Below, in pieces: positions 62,876 to 64,000 of a stretch of 64,000 nucleotides of DNA (position 1 is its first letter; each line of letters begins with the position of its first letter). This DNA is from Helopsaltes ochotensis (lineage: Eukaryota; Chordata; Aves; Passeriformes; Locustellidae). A program made the position numbers and the translations under genes. The notes below the pieces were generated by a model. It was not told the DNA's origin, searched no databases, and was given only the letters and a program-made list of their open reading frames with translations. The stretch is taken from positions 148,864 to 212,863 of the forward strand of contig VXBM01000571.1 in the NCBI GenBank assembly GCA_013400155.1, written 5' to 3'.

Positions 62876-63215
62876 CAGAACCACAGAATTATTTGGCTGG
62901 GAAAAGACCTTCAAAGATAATCGAGTCCAACATCCCTGCCACAGGTAGGAACATATTTCAATAGATCAGGTTGCTCAAAGCCCCATCCAGCCTGGCTTTG
63001 AACACTTCCAAGGATGAGCCATCCACAGCTTCTCTGGGCAACCTGTTTCAGTGCCTCATAACCTTCATAATCAAAGAATGGCTTATTTCCAATCTAAATC
63101 AATTTCAGTATAAAACTCAGAATAGGCCATGTTGAAGTCTTTTTCCATCTTTCTTGTAAGGCCCTTTATATATTGTATTCTGAAAGAAAGTTTAGGCAGC
63201 TTTTTGGGGGCACAA
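62876..63215 (-). mobile_element. CR1 LINE 3' fragment
   Basis: The plus strand reads as the reverse complement of a CR1 3' end: cagaaccacagaatt, then cgagtccaacatccctgcca, gttgctcaaagccccatcca, gcctggctttgaacacttcc, cttctctgggcaacctg and, further on, ccatctttcttgtaaggccc. Order and spacing match avian CR1. The element is 5' truncated and diverged, so it is old and inactive. Confidence 0.9.
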
Positions 63216-63698
63216 GTAAAGGGTGGCAGGAAAATAAAGATCACAATTTTTTCAGCAGCCATTTGATTTAAAATGTAATGGAATAGTCACCCTGGATCTG
63301 TCTGACAGGTCTGGAGATCCTTGTTTCTCAGCTGATGAGAGTATGGGGCAGGTTCTCCTAGAGCAAGACATTGGCTGTCTCCTGATACACAGCTAACAGA
63401 TGCACTTTAGTGAAAAAAAACAGCTCTCAGGATCTCTGCAGAGAGTGGCTTCCTAGCCAGAGCATGGCTAGAGGTGACCACAAATGACTGCAGAGGGGTC
63501 TCATTTCCACGTGGTTTTTCTTAACATGAATGCTGGCCTCCAAGGATCGCATTTTCATCTCAAAACCAGTTCTCCAGAAACTACAATGATGTAAGTGATC
63601 TCCAGATTCACTGACCAGATTTTATCCTTTCTCTGTGCTAGGCCAGAGGGAAATTTTAGGCTTTTTAGATTAGGCTTTCAGGCAATTTCACTAAATTA

Positions 63699-63717
63699 GG
63701 CCACTAGAGGGAGCAGC
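63699..63717 (+). promoter_or_regulatory. CTCF-like motif (candidate)
   Basis: ggccactagagggagcagc matches the CTCF core (CCACTAG then AGGGAGCAG in place of KGGCRC). It lies 30 bases before a GC-rich block containing a perfect hairpin. Motif match only. Confidence 0.35.
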
Positions 63718-63746
63718 CTTTAAAGTCCAGAGCTGGTCACCGGGGA

Positions 63747-63772
63747 TGTGTCCCCACGAGTGGGGGGACACA
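63747..63772 (+). repeat. Perfect inverted repeat, 9-bp GC-rich arms
   Basis: TGTGTCCCC at 63747-63755 and GGGGACACA at 63764-63772 are exact complements separated by 8 bases. It sits in a locally GC-rich block (63735-63835). Confidence 0.85.
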
Positions 63773-64000
63773 GGAGGGCGGCCCCATGGCCACGGCTCCC
63801 AGGGGAAGCTCCCCGGAATAACCGGGGGACAGAACTGCACATTGGGAAGAGCATCATTGGCAGTGCCTCCAAATGCATCACTTGTTAGCTGCTGTTTCTG
63901 ATACTGAAAATCATCCGACTTTCATGTATATTTTTCTTCTTAGCAAATGTGATGTTTTTCTTCCTTTTCCTAAAGTTCTTTTCACATAAGTGTGCACAGG

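Larger units (their letters stand above)
47373..64000 (-). other. NTN4: NTN4 intron upstream of the first exon in the window (continues past the edge)
   Basis: At least 16.6 kb. The acceptor next to 47372 is clear, but no exon encoding the rest of the LN domain (an expected several-hundred-base open exon with WW and cysteine-rich LN motifs) occurs up to 64000, so the intron extends beyond the window. It holds a CR1 fragment at about 62876-63215, a 25-bp tandem duplication at 52163-52212, and the GC-rich hairpin and CTCF-like motif near 63.7 kb. Large introns at this point are known in mammalian NTN4. Confidence 0.85.

Noticed and set aside
47373..64000. Search for the missing LN-domain exon of NTN4
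   Set aside because: No open stretch with LN motifs on the minus strand in this interval; the exon must be beyond the window.

Overview
This is vertebrate nuclear DNA, most likely from a bird. Coding sequence is sparse, split by GT-AG introns of modest size (0.66 to 9.5 kb). Interspersed repeats are few, and the three I can recognise are 3' ends of CR1 LINEs, the typical avian/reptilian retroposon. There is no sign of bacterial or viral gene organisation. A 101-base run of N at 4034-4134 marks an assembly gap beside a (GGAA)n microsatellite.

The only protein-coding gene I can support is the 3' two thirds of NTN4 (netrin-4), on the minus strand. Eight coding exons run from 47372 down to the stop codon at 22061. 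Their splice sites and codon phases fit together exactly: 279, 127, 189, 217, 113, 69, 171 and 137 nt give 1302 nt, which is 433 residues plus stop. They encode the end of the laminin N-terminal (LN) domain, three laminin-type EGF (LE) modules, a short acidic linker and the complete C-terminal NTR/C345C domain. The signal peptide and most of the LN domain are not in the window. They must lie beyond 64000, because 47373-64000 is all intron of this gene. In exon order the protein goes from laminin binding, through the LE rod, to the basic C-terminal NTR module of this secreted basement-membrane protein. The 3' UTR probably runs to about 20465, where an AATAAA signal followed by a U-rich stretch is seen.

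Below about 20465 the window is intergenic as far as I can tell. It holds a clear CpG island at about 14610-15020, a smaller CpG-rich patch at about 990-1260, the gap and GGAA microsatellite at 4034-4237, two CR1 fragments, and a few short tandem duplications. In other vertebrates the gene on this side of NTN4 is USP44, so the CpG island could be its promoter or that of an unannotated non-coding RNA. No USP44 coding exon is visible here.

I did not find an obviously new biological system. The observations most worth checking are a run of intronic AATAAA signals that could truncate netrin-4 inside the NTR domain, the unassigned CpG island, a proline/alanine-rich replacement in the LN-LE1 region, and a CTCF-like site next to a perfect GC hairpin at the right edge.
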